This document shows positions 1 to 8,770 of a DNA stretch of 64,000 bases, piece after piece. The stretch is from Streptomyces gobiensis. GTDB lineage: Bacteria > Actinomycetota > Actinomycetes > Streptomycetales > Streptomycetaceae. The notes under the pieces were generated by a model. It was not told where the DNA came from. It did not search any database and saw only the letters and a program-made list of their open reading frames with translations. The position numbers were made by a program, and so were the translations under genes. Numbering within the stretch: the first letter of the stretch is position 1; each line of letters starts with the position of its first letter. The stretch covers positions 496,001-560,000 of the forward strand of contig NZ_CP086120.1 of the NCBI RefSeq assembly GCF_021216675.1, in the 5' to 3' direction.

Positions 1-627
1 CGGCTTGACCGAGACGCTCAGGATCAGCGCGCTGGCAGCCGATGTCCGCGACGTCGTATGCGTCTTGGACAGGTCCAGCCGCACCTTGCCGACCTCCGGC
101 ACCTCAACCGTGGTCGTACCGGCCGCCGTGAGCTTCACCTTCTTGCCGAGCAGCTTCACCCAACCGAGCACATTGGCCTCGGCCTTGGGCTGCTCACCGG
201 CCGGGCAGAATGCCTGGGACGTCACCTTCTCAAGCTCGACGACCGGGTGCAGCGGCTTGCCGGGCACATAGACCTTGGCGTGGGCCAGACGGACATGGGC
301 CGCGGCCTTGTGCTCGTGAGCCTTGGCCTTCGCGCTGGCGACATCTGCGCGCAGCACGGGGAACGGCTTGCCGTGGCCGACCCCGTCCAGCTTGGCGGTG
401 AGCGTGGTCTTCTCCTCGCTCCCTCCGCTCTTGCCGGGCGCCTTCACCTCGTTGACAGCGACGGCGAACGGCACCTCGGTCTTGTCGAGCAGCCCGATGT
501 TCAGGTTGGTACGGAGCACGCTCGCGCTGGCCTCCCCTTGGTCACCGGCCCCGGTGGCGTGCGCCGGAACAGCGACCACGCCCACCAGGGCAGTGGCTGC
601 GAGCATGCTGAAGACAGACTTGTTCAC
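1..627 (-). CDS. SCO1860-family LAETG-anchored surface protein, N-terminal part (cut by window edge)
   Basis: The reading frame runs open from a GTG at 627 to the window edge, giving the first 209 residues. They begin VNKSVFSMLAATALVGVVAV, a typical Sec signal peptide ending near AHA. A secreted, Lys/Val-rich beta-type domain follows, with one visible Cys in SQAFCPAGEQP. The sequence and its place beside the amidohydrolase and ect genes fit what I remember as the SCO1860 family of LAETG-anchored proteins, which sortases attach to the cell wall. The LAETG motif and C-terminal membrane tail would lie outside the window, so the anchoring is inferred. No strong ribosome binding site precedes the GTG. 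Confidence 0.7.
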   Translation of the reverse strand, partial: MNKSVFSMLAATALVGVVAVPAHATGAGDQGEASASVLRTNLNIGLLDKTEVPFAVAVNEVKAPGKSGGSEEKTTLTAKLDGVGHGKPFPVLRADVASAKAKAHEHKAAAHVRLAHAKVYVPGKPLHPVVELEKVTSQAFCPAGEQPKAEANVLGWVKLLGKKVKLTAAGTTTVEVPEVGKVRLDLSKTHTTSRTSAASALILSVSVKP

Positions 628-716
628 GTTGTGGAACCCCCACAGATGGCTTGGTGTCACCGGCACGGGCCAATGGCGGGGGACATCGCTCGCCCGGTGA
701 CTGAGACCACGCCATC

Positions 717-765
717 GTTCACTCACGGAGGGTGAACCCGCCACCAACGTCCTATCAGTTCACCC
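717..765. promoter_or_regulatory. GTTCAC half-sites between two minus-strand genes
   Basis: GTTCAC (717-722), nine bases, then GTGAAC (732-737) make an inverted repeat. A third copy, GTTCACCC, starts at 758. They lie upstream of the surface-protein gene that starts at 627. GTTCACC resembles the unit of the actinomycete PhoP direct repeat, but the units here are not spaced as 11-base direct repeats, so the regulator is unknown. Confidence 0.3.
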
Positions 766-805
766 ATACGGGGTGTTTGCGCATGGGTGATCGAATCCGG
801 TGCCC

Positions 806-1927
806 CTACTGCATAACGCGTCCCCGCAGAACCACGCGCCGCGGTCCCGCCAGCACCCGGACGTCCGCCCGTGGATCGGACTCATAGACCACCAGATCCG
901 CTGAAGCCCCCTCCTCCAGGCCGGGGCGGCCAAGCCAGCCCCGTGCTCCCCAGGTGGTCGCGGAGAGGGCGTCCAGCGCCGGGATACCGGCCTTCACCAG
1001 CTCAGCAACCTCCGCCGCGACCAGGCCGTGCGCGAGCGAGCCCCCCGCGTCCGTACCGACGAAGACCGGGATCCCCGCGTCGTAGGCCGAGCGCACCGTG
1101 TCGTAGCGCCGCTTATGGAGTCGCCGCATATGGGCGGACCAGCGGGGGAACCGCACCTCACCGCCGTCCGCGAGCCGGGGGAAGGTGGCGATGTTGACCA
1201 GCGTGGGCACGATCGCGACACCACGCTCCGCGAAGAGCGGAATGGTCTCCTCGGTCAGCCCGGTGGCGTGCTCAACGCAGTCGATGCCCGCTTCGACCAG
1301 ATCGCGCAGTGAGTCCTCGGCGAAGCAGTGGGCGGTGACCCGCGCGCCCTCCTCATGGGCGGCCGCGATGGCGGCCTCGACCGCGTCACGCGGCCAGCAG
1401 GGGCTCAGATCGCCGGCCTCGCGGTCGATCCAGTCACCGACGAGCTTGACCCAGCCGTCGCCCCGCCGGGCCTCCTGGCGGACGTACGCCACCAGGTCCG
1501 CCGGTTCGATCTCATGCGCGTAGTTCCGGATGTAACGCCTGGTACGGGCGATATGCCGGCCCGCCCGGATGATGCGCGGCAGATCCTCGCGGTCATCGAT
1601 CCAGCGGGTGTCGGCGGCCGAACCGGCGTCCCGGATGAGCAGCGTGCCGGCCTCCCGGTCGGTCAGGGCCTGCTTCTCGCTGGTCGCCTCATCGACCGCG
1701 CCATGGGCGTCGAGCCCCACATGGCAGTGCGCGTCCACCAGGCCGGGCAGCGTCCAGCCCGCCAGCGTGGACACCTCACGGGCGCCACGGGGCCGGTCAA
1801 AGGTGATCCGGCCGGCTACGACCCACAGCTCGTCCCGTACGTCCTCAGGCCCGACCAGGACCCGGCCCTTGATGTGCAGCACCGCGCTCTCACTCATAAA
1901 CGCACTGTACGAGGCCGCCCGACTCAC
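806..1927 (-). CDS. Metal-dependent amidohydrolase
   Basis: This is a 373-residue cytoplasmic amidohydrolase of the imidazolonepropionase-like group. The metal ligands are in place: His67 and His69 in VDAHCH, a candidate carboxylated Lys161 in GWVKLVGDW, His200 in TAHCF, His220 in CVEHATG and Asp293 in GTDAGG. The substrate cannot be told from sequence. The GTG at 1927 has GGAG about ten bases upstream; an in-frame ATG at 1897 (MSESAVLH) is the alternative and matches the usual start of the first beta strand better. It ends 178 bases before the surface-protein gene and runs divergently from ectA. Confidence 0.85.
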   Translation of the reverse strand: MSRAASYSAFMSESAVLHIKGRVLVGPEDVRDELWVVAGRITFDRPRGAREVSTLAGWTLPGLVDAHCHVGLDAHGAVDEATSEKQALTDREAGTLLIRDAGSAADTRWIDDREDLPRIIRAGRHIARTRRYIRNYAHEIEPADLVAYVRQEARRGDGWVKLVGDWIDREAGDLSPCWPRDAVEAAIAAAHEEGARVTAHCFAEDSLRDLVEAGIDCVEHATGLTEETIPLFAERGVAIVPTLVNIATFPRLADGGEVRFPRWSAHMRRLHKRRYDTVRSAYDAGIPVFVGTDAGGSLAHGLVAAEVAELVKAGIPALDALSATTWGARGWLGRPGLEEGASADLVVYESDPRADVRVLAGPRRVVLRGRVMQ

Positions 1928-2043
1928 ATGGACGGCACTCCGGGGTACCTTCTCCCGGAAGACTGCTCAAGTGAAATCTGCGGAACCTGCGAAAACAGCT
2001 GCCAACGGCTCAGCCACCGAATAGGATACGTGCAAGGCAGGTC

Positions 2044-2110
2044 ATTTAGCGTAGGCGCCCGTATTCTTATGCCCGCTTTGCGGCGGCTCAAACGCTAAAT
2101 TTTCGCTAAA
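2044..2110. repeat. Triple CGCTAAA/TTTAGCG motif upstream of ectA
   Basis: ATTTAGCG at 2044-2051 is inverted as CGCTAAAT at 2093-2100, and CGCTAAA recurs at 2104-2110. The two right-hand copies start 11 bases apart, one helical turn, which is a common arrangement for a dimeric or cooperative regulator. It lies about 220-280 bases upstream of ectA. Confidence 0.4.
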
Positions 2111-2144
2111 CAGAACCACCGTAATTCGGACAAGTCTCGCCGCT

Positions 2145-2160
2145 GTTACGCACATGTGAC
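2145..2160 (+). promoter_or_regulatory. Possible GlnR-type box upstream of ectA
   Basis: GTTAC (2145-2149), six bases, then GTGAC (2156-2160) resemble the a-site/b-site layout of the GlnR box (gTnAc-n6-GaAAc). I recall GlnR being reported as a repressor of ectABCD in Streptomyces coelicolor. Only one half-pair is convincing, so this is a candidate only. Confidence 0.3.
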
Positions 2161-2325
2161 ACACTCCACAGGACGCCCGATTCATACCGGCGTTTCCTGA
2201 CATGACCTCCGGTTTTACCGCTCCGGTGCGCGCAGGCGCGCCCCCGCGCGATAACACAGATCTGCCTTCTTCGTAACCCCTTCCAACGATGCAATTTCAG
2301 ATTCTCCTGGGTAAATTCAATCCGC

Positions 2326-2892
2326 ATGACCCCCGCACAAGCAGACCATGCACGTGCCCATAGCGAATTCCTCGAAATACCGGAGGGGCTGAAGCTCGAC
2401 ACGCCACGAGTTGAGGACGGAGCCGCGATCTGGCGGATCGCCCGTGACTCGCAGGCACTCGACCTCAACTCCTCGTACAGCTATCTCCTGTGGTGTCGCG
2501 ACTTCGCCGCCACCTCGGTTGTGGCTCGCGACGGGAACGGCGATCCGGTCGGCTTCATCACCGGCTACACCCGCCCGCAGCACCCGCGGACCCTGCTCAT
2601 CTGGCAGGTCGCGGTGGACCACTCGCAGCGTGGCCGCGGACTGGCCGGAGCGATGCTGGACGGGCTGACCTCGCGGGTCGCCCTGGACCTGGGCATAGAC
2701 CGCATCGAGACCACCGTCACACCTGACAACGCCCCCTCCAACCGGCTGTTCACGTCCTACGCCGAGCGGCATGGCGCCGCGGTGGAGCGCGAGGTGCTGT
2801 TCGACGGCGAGGCGTTCCCCGGCGGCGGCCACCAGCCCGAAGTGCTGTACCGGATCGGGCCGATTCCGGCCCTGGCCGACGCACTGCGCTGA
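2326..2892 (+). CDS. ectA: L-2,4-diaminobutyrate N-gamma-acetyltransferase
   Basis: EctA transfers an acetyl group from acetyl-CoA to L-2,4-diaminobutyrate, the second step of ectoine synthesis. The 188 residues form one GNAT domain. The acetyl-CoA loop is QRGRG at 101-105, and LDLNSSYSYLLWC at 46-58 is the EctA substrate-side signature. It is the first gene of a complete ectABCD cluster and ends 56 bases before ectB. The ATG at 2326 lacks a clear Shine-Dalgarno sequence, so its translation may depend on leader structure. Identification is secure from sequence and context. Confidence 0.95.
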   Translation: MTPAQADHARAHSEFLEIPEGLKLDTPRVEDGAAIWRIARDSQALDLNSSYSYLLWCRDFAATSVVARDGNGDPVGFITGYTRPQHPRTLLIWQVAVDHSQRGRGLAGAMLDGLTSRVALDLGIDRIETTVTPDNAPSNRLFTSYAERHGAAVEREVLFDGEAFPGGGHQPEVLYRIGPIPALADALR

Positions 2893-2948
2893 GCCGCTCC
2901 GACCCCCAAGACTTCTTCCCCCCAAGACTCACCTCCCAGGAGCTTCCT

Positions 2949-4217
2949 GTGACCATCACCCAGCCCGACCTGAGCGTCTTCGAGACCCTGGAGTCGGAGG
3001 TGCGTGGCTACTGCCGTGGCTGGCCCACGATCTTCGACCGCGCCCAGGGCAGCTATATGTACGACGAGGACGGTCACACCTACCTCGACTTCTTCGCCGG
3101 CGCCGGATCACTCAACTACGGCCACAACAACCCGGTCCTCAAACGCGCCCTGATCGACTACCTGGAGCGCGACGGCGTCACCCACGGCCTGGACATGTCG
3201 ACCGTCGCCAAGCGCGGCTTCCTGGAGACCTTCCAGAACATCGTGCTGCGCCCCCGGGACCTGCCCTACAAGGTCATGTTCCCGGGCCCGACGGGCACCA
3301 ACGCCGTCGAGGCCGCGCTGAAGCTGGCCCGTAAGGTCAAGGGCCGTGAGGCGATCGTCTCCTTCACCAACGCCTTCCACGGCATGTCCCTGGGCTCACT
3401 CGCGGTAACCGGTAACGCCTTCAAGCGCGCGGGCGCCGGCATCCCCCTGGTGCATGGCACGCCCATGCCCTTCGACGACTACCTGGATGGCCGGACCCAG
3501 GACTTCATCTGGTTCGAGCGGCTGCTGGAGGACTCCGGCTCCGGCCTCAACAAGCCCGCCGCCGTCATCGTCGAGACGGTGCAGGGCGAGGGCGGCATCA
3601 ACGTCGCCCGGGCCGAGTGGCTGCGCGCCCTGGCCGACCTGTGCGAGCGGCACGACATGCTGCTGATCGTTGATGACATCCAGATGGGCTGCGGCCGCAC
3701 GGGCGCCTTCTTCTCCTTCGAGGAAGCCGGTATCACCCCCGACATCGTGACCGTGTCCAAGTCCATCAGCGGCTACGGCCTGCCGATGTCGCTGACCATG
3801 TTCAAGCCCGAGCTGGACATCTGGGAGCCCGGCGAGCACAACGGCACCTTCCGCGGCAACAACCCCGCCTTCGTCACGGCCACCGCCGCCCTGGAGACCT
3901 ACTGGGCCGACGGCCAGATGGAGAAGCAGACCCTCGCCCGCGGCGAGCAGGTCGAGGCCACCCTCCGGGGCATCGCCGAGGAGCACCCCGAGGCCGTGGT
4001 CGAGTACCGGGGCCGTGGCCTGGTCTGGGGCCTGGAGCTGCGGGACAAGCCGCTCGCCGGGAAGGTCGCCAAGCGCGCCTTCGAGCTGGGGCTGCTCATC
4101 GAGACCTCCGGTCCGGAGGGCGAGGTCGTCAAGCTGCTGCCCGCCCTGACCATCACCCCCGAGGAGCTGGACGAGGGTCTGCGCGTCCTGGCCCGAGCGG
4201 TCCGCGAAACCGTCTGA
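2949..4217 (+). CDS. ectB: Diaminobutyrate--2-oxoglutarate aminotransferase
   Basis: EctB makes L-2,4-diaminobutyrate from aspartate semialdehyde and glutamate, the entry step of the ectoine pathway. The 422-residue protein is a class III PLP aminotransferase of normal length: Asp242 in VDDIQMG holds the pyridine nitrogen and Lys271 in VSKSISGYG is the PLP Schiff-base lysine. The GTG start at 2949 follows AGGAG by a short gap. A perfect 12-bp hairpin lies just after the stop, before ectC, and may lower or separate expression of ectCD. Confidence 0.96.
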   Translation: MTITQPDLSVFETLESEVRGYCRGWPTIFDRAQGSYMYDEDGHTYLDFFAGAGSLNYGHNNPVLKRALIDYLERDGVTHGLDMSTVAKRGFLETFQNIVLRPRDLPYKVMFPGPTGTNAVEAALKLARKVKGREAIVSFTNAFHGMSLGSLAVTGNAFKRAGAGIPLVHGTPMPFDDYLDGRTQDFIWFERLLEDSGSGLNKPAAVIVETVQGEGGINVARAEWLRALADLCERHDMLLIVDDIQMGCGRTGAFFSFEEAGITPDIVTVSKSISGYGLPMSLTMFKPELDIWEPGEHNGTFRGNNPAFVTATAALETYWADGQMEKQTLARGEQVEATLRGIAEEHPEAVVEYRGRGLVWGLELRDKPLAGKVAKRAFELGLLIETSGPEGEVVKLLPALTITPEELDEGLRVLARAVRETV

Positions 4218-4230
4218 AGCCACCCCTGAC

Positions 4231-4257
4231 GGCCCGCTCCGGTCTCCGGAGCGGGCC
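4231..4257. terminator. 12-bp perfect hairpin between ectB and ectC
   Basis: GGCCCGCTCCGG, loop TCT, then its exact complement, starting 13 bases after the ectB stop. No U-run follows (GCCCCCTTTAAT). It could act as a partial terminator, a 3'-end stabiliser for ectAB mRNA, or a processing barrier inside the operon. Confidence 0.6.
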
Positions 4258-4296
4258 GCCCCCTTTAATCGCAAGAACAGAAAGGCACCACGCACT

Positions 4297-4701
4297 GTGA
4301 TCGTCCGATCCCTTCAGGAAATCGAGGACACCGACCGCGACATCAAGTCGGCCTCCGGCACCTGGCGCAGCAAGCGCCTCATCCTGGCGAAAGAACGTGT
4401 CGGGTTCTCGCTCCACGAGACCGTGCTCTACGCGGGTACCGAGACATCGATGTGGTACGCCAACCACGTCGAGGCCGTACTCTGCGTAGAAGGTGAGGCC
4501 GAGCTCACAAACGATGAGACCGGTGAGAAGCACTGGATCACCCCGGGCACGATGTACCTGCTCGACGGGCATGAGAAGCACACACTGCGCCCGAAGACCG
4601 ACTTCCGGGTCGTGTGCGTGTTCAACCCGCCGGTGACAGGCCGGGAGGACCACGACGAGAACGGTGTCTACCCGCTGCTCACCGAGGACGACGCCAGCTG
4701 A
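4297..4701 (+). CDS. ectC: L-ectoine synthase
   Basis: EctC closes the ring of N-gamma-acetyl-diaminobutyrate to give ectoine. It is a 134-residue metal-dependent cupin of the usual length. Glu59, Tyr87 and His95 (in VEAVLC, MYLLDG and EKHTLR) line up with the iron ligands I remember for this family. The start is a GTG at 4297 preceded by AGAAAGG. It sits 79 bases after ectB, past a hairpin, and 76 bases before ectD. Confidence 0.96.
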   Translation: MIVRSLQEIEDTDRDIKSASGTWRSKRLILAKERVGFSLHETVLYAGTETSMWYANHVEAVLCVEGEAELTNDETGEKHWITPGTMYLLDGHEKHTLRPKTDFRVVCVFNPPVTGREDHDENGVYPLLTEDDAS

Positions 4702-4777
4702 CAACGCCAGCTGAGCTGACCTGAGAGCCTCCCACTGAGAGAGACAGGGCCGTACGAGAGGAGAGGAAGGCAACCCC

Positions 4778-5677
4778 ATGACCACCGCACCCGAGCGCAC
4801 CGCCGACCTGTACCCGACCAGAGGAGCAGCCGAGGTGGCTACTCCGCGGAGGGATCCGGTGGTGTGGTCCGAACCGGGTACGCCGGGGCCGATCACGGCC
4901 TCGGACCTGGGGGACTACGAGCGGGACGGGTTTCTCGCGATCGACCAGCTGATCACCCCGGACGAGGTGACGGTCTACCGCGCGGAACTGGAAAGGCTCA
5001 TCTCGGACCCGGGCATCCGTGCCGACGAGCGCTCGATCATCGAGCCGAAGTCGCAGGACGTCCGGTCCGTGTTCGAGGTGCACAAAATCAGCGAGGTCTT
5101 CGCCAACCTGGTGCGAGACCCACGTGTAGTGGGCCGGGCACGGCAGATCCTGGGCTCGGACGTCTATGTCCACCAGTCCCGGATCAACGTCAAGCCGGGC
5201 TTCGGGGCCAGCGGCTTCTACTGGCACTCGGACTTCGAGACCTGGCATGCGGAGGACGGTCTGCCGAATATGCGGACCGTGTCGGTCTCGATCGCACTCA
5301 CGGAGAACTACGACACCAACGGCGGGCTGATGATTATGCCGGGGTCGCACAAGACCTTCCTCGGCTGCGCTGGCGCCACGCCGAGGGACAACTACAAGAA
5401 GTCACTGCAGATGCAGGACGCGGGCACCCCGTCCGATGAGGCGCTGACCGGCTTCGCCGACCAGCACGGCATCAAGCTCTTCACGGGCAAGGCCGGATCA
5501 GCGACCTGGTTCGACTGCAACTGCATGCACGGCTCGGGCGACAACATCACGCCCTACCCGCGGAGCAATGTCTTCATCGTGTTCAACAGCGTGGAGAACC
5601 CCGCGGTTGAGCCGTTCGCGGCGCCCATCCGGCGCCCGGAGTTCATCGGTGCGCGCGATTTCACACCGGTGAGGTAG
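4778..5677 (+). CDS. ectD: Ectoine 5-hydroxylase
   Basis: EctD is an Fe(II)/2-oxoglutarate dioxygenase that hydroxylates ectoine to 5-hydroxyectoine. The 299-residue protein carries the family signature around FYWHSDFETWHAEDG. The iron triad is His150, Asp152 and His251 (CMHGSG); Arg263 in YPRSNV probably binds 2-oxoglutarate. The ATG follows a clear GAGAGGAGAGGAAGG. It is the last gene of the cluster, and a strong terminator follows, so the cell should make both osmolytes. Confidence 0.96.
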   Translation: MTTAPERTADLYPTRGAAEVATPRRDPVVWSEPGTPGPITASDLGDYERDGFLAIDQLITPDEVTVYRAELERLISDPGIRADERSIIEPKSQDVRSVFEVHKISEVFANLVRDPRVVGRARQILGSDVYVHQSRINVKPGFGASGFYWHSDFETWHAEDGLPNMRTVSVSIALTENYDTNGGLMIMPGSHKTFLGCAGATPRDNYKKSLQMQDAGTPSDEALTGFADQHGIKLFTGKAGSATWFDCNCMHGSGDNITPYPRSNVFIVFNSVENPAVEPFAAPIRRPEFIGARDFTPVR

Positions 5678-5704
5678 CTGGCAACTAACCGAGAACAGTG
5701 AGTG

Positions 5705-5742
5705 AACTGGGCGTCATCCCGTGCACGGGGTGACGCCCAGTT
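5705..5742. terminator. Terminator after ectD
   Basis: A 16-bp stem (15 Watson-Crick pairs plus one G-T wobble) with loop GTGCAC, 27 bases after the ectD stop and followed by CTTGTTCT. It should end the ect transcript. Confidence 0.8.
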
Positions 5743-5803
5743 CTTGTTCTGCCCTGGTACCGGTGGGAAGTTGTCCCGGCCAACTGTCAACGTGAGGTGA
5801 GCC

Positions 5804-7303
5804 GTGTCACGGATGGAACTTCAGTACGAAGACAGCTCTGCCGACCCCACTGTGGTGCCCCGGCAGTGGACAGGACTTCTCGGCGGTGTGCTCCTGGCGA
5901 TTCTGCTGCGCCTGACGCTTCCTGACTCCCTGTCCGCGGACGGCAAGACCGTCGCCGCCATCGCTGGGCTGATGGCCGTGTGGTGGATGACCGAGGCGCT
6001 GCCGCTGCCGGTCACCGCCCTGGCCCCGCTGGTGCTGTTCCCGGTACTGGGGGTGGCCCCGATCGGTGAGGTCGCCGCGCCCTATGCGAACGAGATCATC
6101 TTCTTGTTCATGGGCGGCTTCATCATCGCCCTGGCGATGATGCGCTGGCATCTGCACACCCGCTTCGCGCTGGCCACCGTGCAGCTGGTGGGCACCAGCC
6201 CGGTGCGGATGATCGGCGGTTTCATGCTCGCCACCGCGCTGCTGAGCATGTGGATCAGCAATACGGCCACCGCGGTGATGATGCTGCCGATCGGCGTCGC
6301 GGTGCTCGGCCTGGTCGCCCAGCTGCGCGACGGGCACCGGGACCCCAACTTCGCCACCGCGCTGATGCTCGGTATCGCCTACGCGGCGTCCATCGGCTCA
6401 CTGGGCACCATCATCGGCACCCCGCCCAACGCGTTCCTGCAGAGCCATCTGAAGAGCGAATACGGCATCGACATCAGCTTCGCCCAGTGGATGCTCTTCG
6501 GCGTGCCGCTCGCCGCGGTCTTCCTCGTCATCGCCTGGGCTGTGCTGACGCAGTTGGTCTTCAAACCGAAGATCACGCATATACCCGGCGGACAGGAGCT
6601 GATTCAGGAACGCAGGCGAGAGCTGGGCGCGATCAGCCGGGGTGAGTGGACGGTCCTCGCGGTGTTCCTGGGGGCGGCGCTGCTCTGGGTGCTCGTCGGG
6701 GTGCTGAAGCCCCATGTCACCTGGGTGGCTGAGCATGTCTCCGACGCGGGGGTCGCCATGCTGGCCGCCATGCTGCTGTTTCTCCTCCCGGTCGAACGGC
6801 ACGGCCGAAGGCGGGTGCTGGTCTGGGAGGACACCAGGGAGCTGCCCTGGGGGATCCTGCTGCTGTTCGGCGGGGGACTCAGCCTGTCCGGACAGTTCGG
6901 CGCGGAACAGAGCGGGCTGGGCCCGTGGATCGGTGAGCGGGTCGCCTCGCTGGACACCATCCCGACGCTGCTTCTGGTGGTCGTCATCGCCGGGATGGTC
7001 CTGCTGCTGACCGAGCTGACCAGCAACACCGCGACGACCGCCATCTTCGTACCCATCATGGCCGTGGTCGGCCAGGGCCTGGGACACAGTCCGCTGCTGC
7101 TGGCGCTGCCGGTCGCGCTGGCCGCCACCTGTGCGTTCATGCTGCTGGTGGCGACCCCGCCGAACGCCGTGGTCTTCAGCTCCCGCGAGATCACCATCGG
7201 CCAGATGATCCGTGGCGGCATCGGCCTGAACCTGATCGCCATCATCCTGGTCACCACAGCGCTCTACACGACAGGCAGCTGGATATTCACCACCCACCTA
7301 TGA
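5804..7303 (+). CDS. SLC13/DASS-family sodium:dicarboxylate or sulfate carrier
   Basis: This 499-residue membrane protein has about a dozen hydrophobic segments. Both DASS Na+-site repeats are present: SNTATAVMM near residue 152 and SNTATTAIF near 406, each followed by a TPPNA loop (GTPPNAFLQ, ATPPNAVVF). The family takes up di- or tricarboxylates, or sulfate, with sodium; which one cannot be told here. The GTG start at 5804 has a GAGGTGAG ribosome site. It stands alone after the ect terminator, and its 3' end meets a repeat region and a convergent PLP enzyme gene. Confidence 0.88.
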   Translation: MSRMELQYEDSSADPTVVPRQWTGLLGGVLLAILLRLTLPDSLSADGKTVAAIAGLMAVWWMTEALPLPVTALAPLVLFPVLGVAPIGEVAAPYANEIIFLFMGGFIIALAMMRWHLHTRFALATVQLVGTSPVRMIGGFMLATALLSMWISNTATAVMMLPIGVAVLGLVAQLRDGHRDPNFATALMLGIAYAASIGSLGTIIGTPPNAFLQSHLKSEYGIDISFAQWMLFGVPLAAVFLVIAWAVLTQLVFKPKITHIPGGQELIQERRRELGAISRGEWTVLAVFLGAALLWVLVGVLKPHVTWVAEHVSDAGVAMLAAMLLFLLPVERHGRRRVLVWEDTRELPWGILLLFGGGLSLSGQFGAEQSGLGPWIGERVASLDTIPTLLLVVVIAGMVLLLTELTSNTATTAIFVPIMAVVGQGLGHSPLLLALPVALAATCAFMLLVATPPNAVVFSSREITIGQMIRGGIGLNLIAIILVTTALYTTGSWIFTTHL

Positions 7304-7305
7304 CT

Positions 7306-7600
7306 GTTGTGGGCACTCCCAGCCCCGCGAGGGCGTGGGCCCACCCTGCTACGCAACCACCCACCCGCACCAGCCACGACGCTCCGGCTAACCCCGTAAC
7401 GGAGCTCGCGACGCCTGGTGGGCACAACACCCGGCCACCGGCCCGCACCGGCAAACCCCGGGGCCCCGGGGCGAAGCCCCGGTTACGGGAAGGGGCGGGA
7501 TACGGGGACACCCACCCACAGCACCCCCGCAGCCGGGCGAAGCCCCGCCACGCGGCGGAGCCGCATACCGGCACAGCCGGGAAGGGGCGGGAATTGGGGA
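7306..7600 (-). repeat. Mosaic GC-rich intergenic repeat, copy 1 (inverted)
   Basis: This convergent 3'-3' gap is filled by a repeat also found at 36265-36690, 46200-46488 and 58610-58885. Read on the minus strand it has the CGGCTCCGCCGC-GTGGCGGGG block, the CCCCGTATCCCGCCCCTTCCCG block, the self-complementary CCGGGGCTTCGCCCCGG hairpin and the GTGTTGTGCCCACC arm (7440-7429). The matching arm GTGCCCACAAC is displaced to 7316-7306. About 110 bases lie between the arms, including a block shared with copy 4 (GGCTGGTG...GGTTGCGTAG). No protein is credible here. Confidence 0.75.
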
Positions 7601-7618
7601 ACCCCCGCCCCGCTGACG

Positions 7619-8710
7619 TCAGGCCTGCACAGCCGATCCCAGCGCAGTCAGCAGCCGCTCCACATCCCCCACCGTGTTGTAGAGATGGAACGCGGCACGA
7701 AGGTTCCCGGCCCGTACGGAGACCTTCACACCCGTCCGAGCCAGCGGCCCGGCGGCCGCGCCCAGACCGGGCACCGCCACGATCACCGAGTCGCCGGGCA
7801 CCGGCTCCAGGCCGAGCGCGGCCGCTCCCGTACGGAAGCGCTCGGCGAGCAGACGATTATGGGCGCCGATCGCTTCCTGGCCCAGCTCCTCGACCAGGGC
7901 GAGAGAAGCCGCCGCGCCCAGATACGGCAGAAAGGCCGGGGCCTCGTCAAAGCGCCGGGCAGAACCAGCCAGCTCGGCAACGGGCCCGTAGCAGCTCTCC
8001 CAGGGACGCTCGCCCGCGACCCAGCCCGCGTACAGCGGCAGCAGATCGCCACCGTCCGCCGGGACGGTGAGGAAGGAGGCGCCACGCGGGCACATCAGCC
8101 ACTTGTACGCGCCGCACACCGTGTAGTCGAAGGCGCCGTGGTCAAGCGGCAGCCAGCCGGTGGCCTGGGTGGTGTCGACCAGAGTACGGGCGCCATGCAC
8201 CCGTGCCGCGGCGCTGACCGCGGCGAGATCGGCGATCCGGCCGTCGGCCGACTGCACCGCGCTGACCGCGACCAGCCGGGTGCCAGGGCGCACCGCGTTC
8301 GGCAGCTCGGCCAGCGGCGCCGAGCGCAGCTTGAGGTCGGCGCGCATCACGAAGGGGTTGACCAGGGAGCTGAAGTCTCCTTCGGCCACCAGCACTTCCG
8401 CACCGGCGGGCAGTGATCCGGCGATCAGCCCGGCGTGCGCGGCGACGCTGGCACCCGTCGCCACCCGGTTCGCGGGAACGCCCGCCAGCCGGGCGAAGGT
8501 GGCCCGGGCCTCCTCGGTCCGCTCGAAGTAGCGGACCATATCGATCCGTCCACTGGCCATCTCCTCGACCGCGTCCCGCAGTACGGCGGTGGTGCGGGCC
8601 GGAAGCAGGCCATGAGACGCGGTATTGAGGTACGTCAGCTGCGGCGCGAACTCGGCGCCTCCCAAACTCTCCATGGGATCACTGTCCGGGCCGTTTTCCG
8701 GCCTGTCCAT
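7619..8710 (-). CDS. Class V PLP-dependent aminotransferase-fold enzyme (cysteine desulfurase-like)
   Basis: This 363-residue enzyme has the class V fold. Asp179 in LVDTTQ stacks on the cofactor and Lys203 in CGAYKWLMCPRG is the Schiff-base lysine. It lacks the catalytic Cys loop of SufS/IscS, so it is probably not a desulfurase for Fe-S assembly; kynureninase-like or other amino-acid chemistry is possible. The start is uncertain: ATG at 8710 or 8674 (MESLGG), neither with a good ribosome site. It follows phoX by 60 bases on the same strand and may share its transcript. Confidence 0.78.
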   Translation of the reverse strand: MDRPENGPDSDPMESLGGAEFAPQLTYLNTASHGLLPARTTAVLRDAVEEMASGRIDMVRYFERTEEARATFARLAGVPANRVATGASVAAHAGLIAGSLPAGAEVLVAEGDFSSLVNPFVMRADLKLRSAPLAELPNAVRPGTRLVAVSAVQSADGRIADLAAVSAAARVHGARTLVDTTQATGWLPLDHGAFDYTVCGAYKWLMCPRGASFLTVPADGGDLLPLYAGWVAGERPWESCYGPVAELAGSARRFDEAPAFLPYLGAAASLALVEELGQEAIGAHNRLLAERFRTGAAALGLEPVPGDSVIVAVPGLGAAAGPLARTGVKVSVRAGNLRAAFHLYNTVGDVERLLTALGSAVQA

Positions 8711-8770
8711 TGCCGATGTTGTTCGGGAGACGCCAAGCCGCCCTTATACGCCCCGGTCACCTCTCGCCGG

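Larger units (their letters stand above)
1930..2325. promoter_or_regulatory. AT-richer leader/promoter region of the ectoine operon
   Basis: About 400 bases with no credible gene separate the amidohydrolase from ectA. They are clearly less GC-rich than the flanks, especially 2040-2170 and 2280-2325, as expected for a regulated promoter. The region holds the TTTAGCG repeats and the GTTAC-N6-GTGAC site listed separately. I could not pin a transcription start. ectA has no clear Shine-Dalgarno sequence. Confidence 0.55.

Noticed and set aside
58..735. Plus-strand open frame of 225 residues at the left edge
   Set aside because: It is antisense to a minus-strand gene with a clear signal peptide and normal codon bias; the plus frame has no ribosome site and a composition typical of shadow frames.
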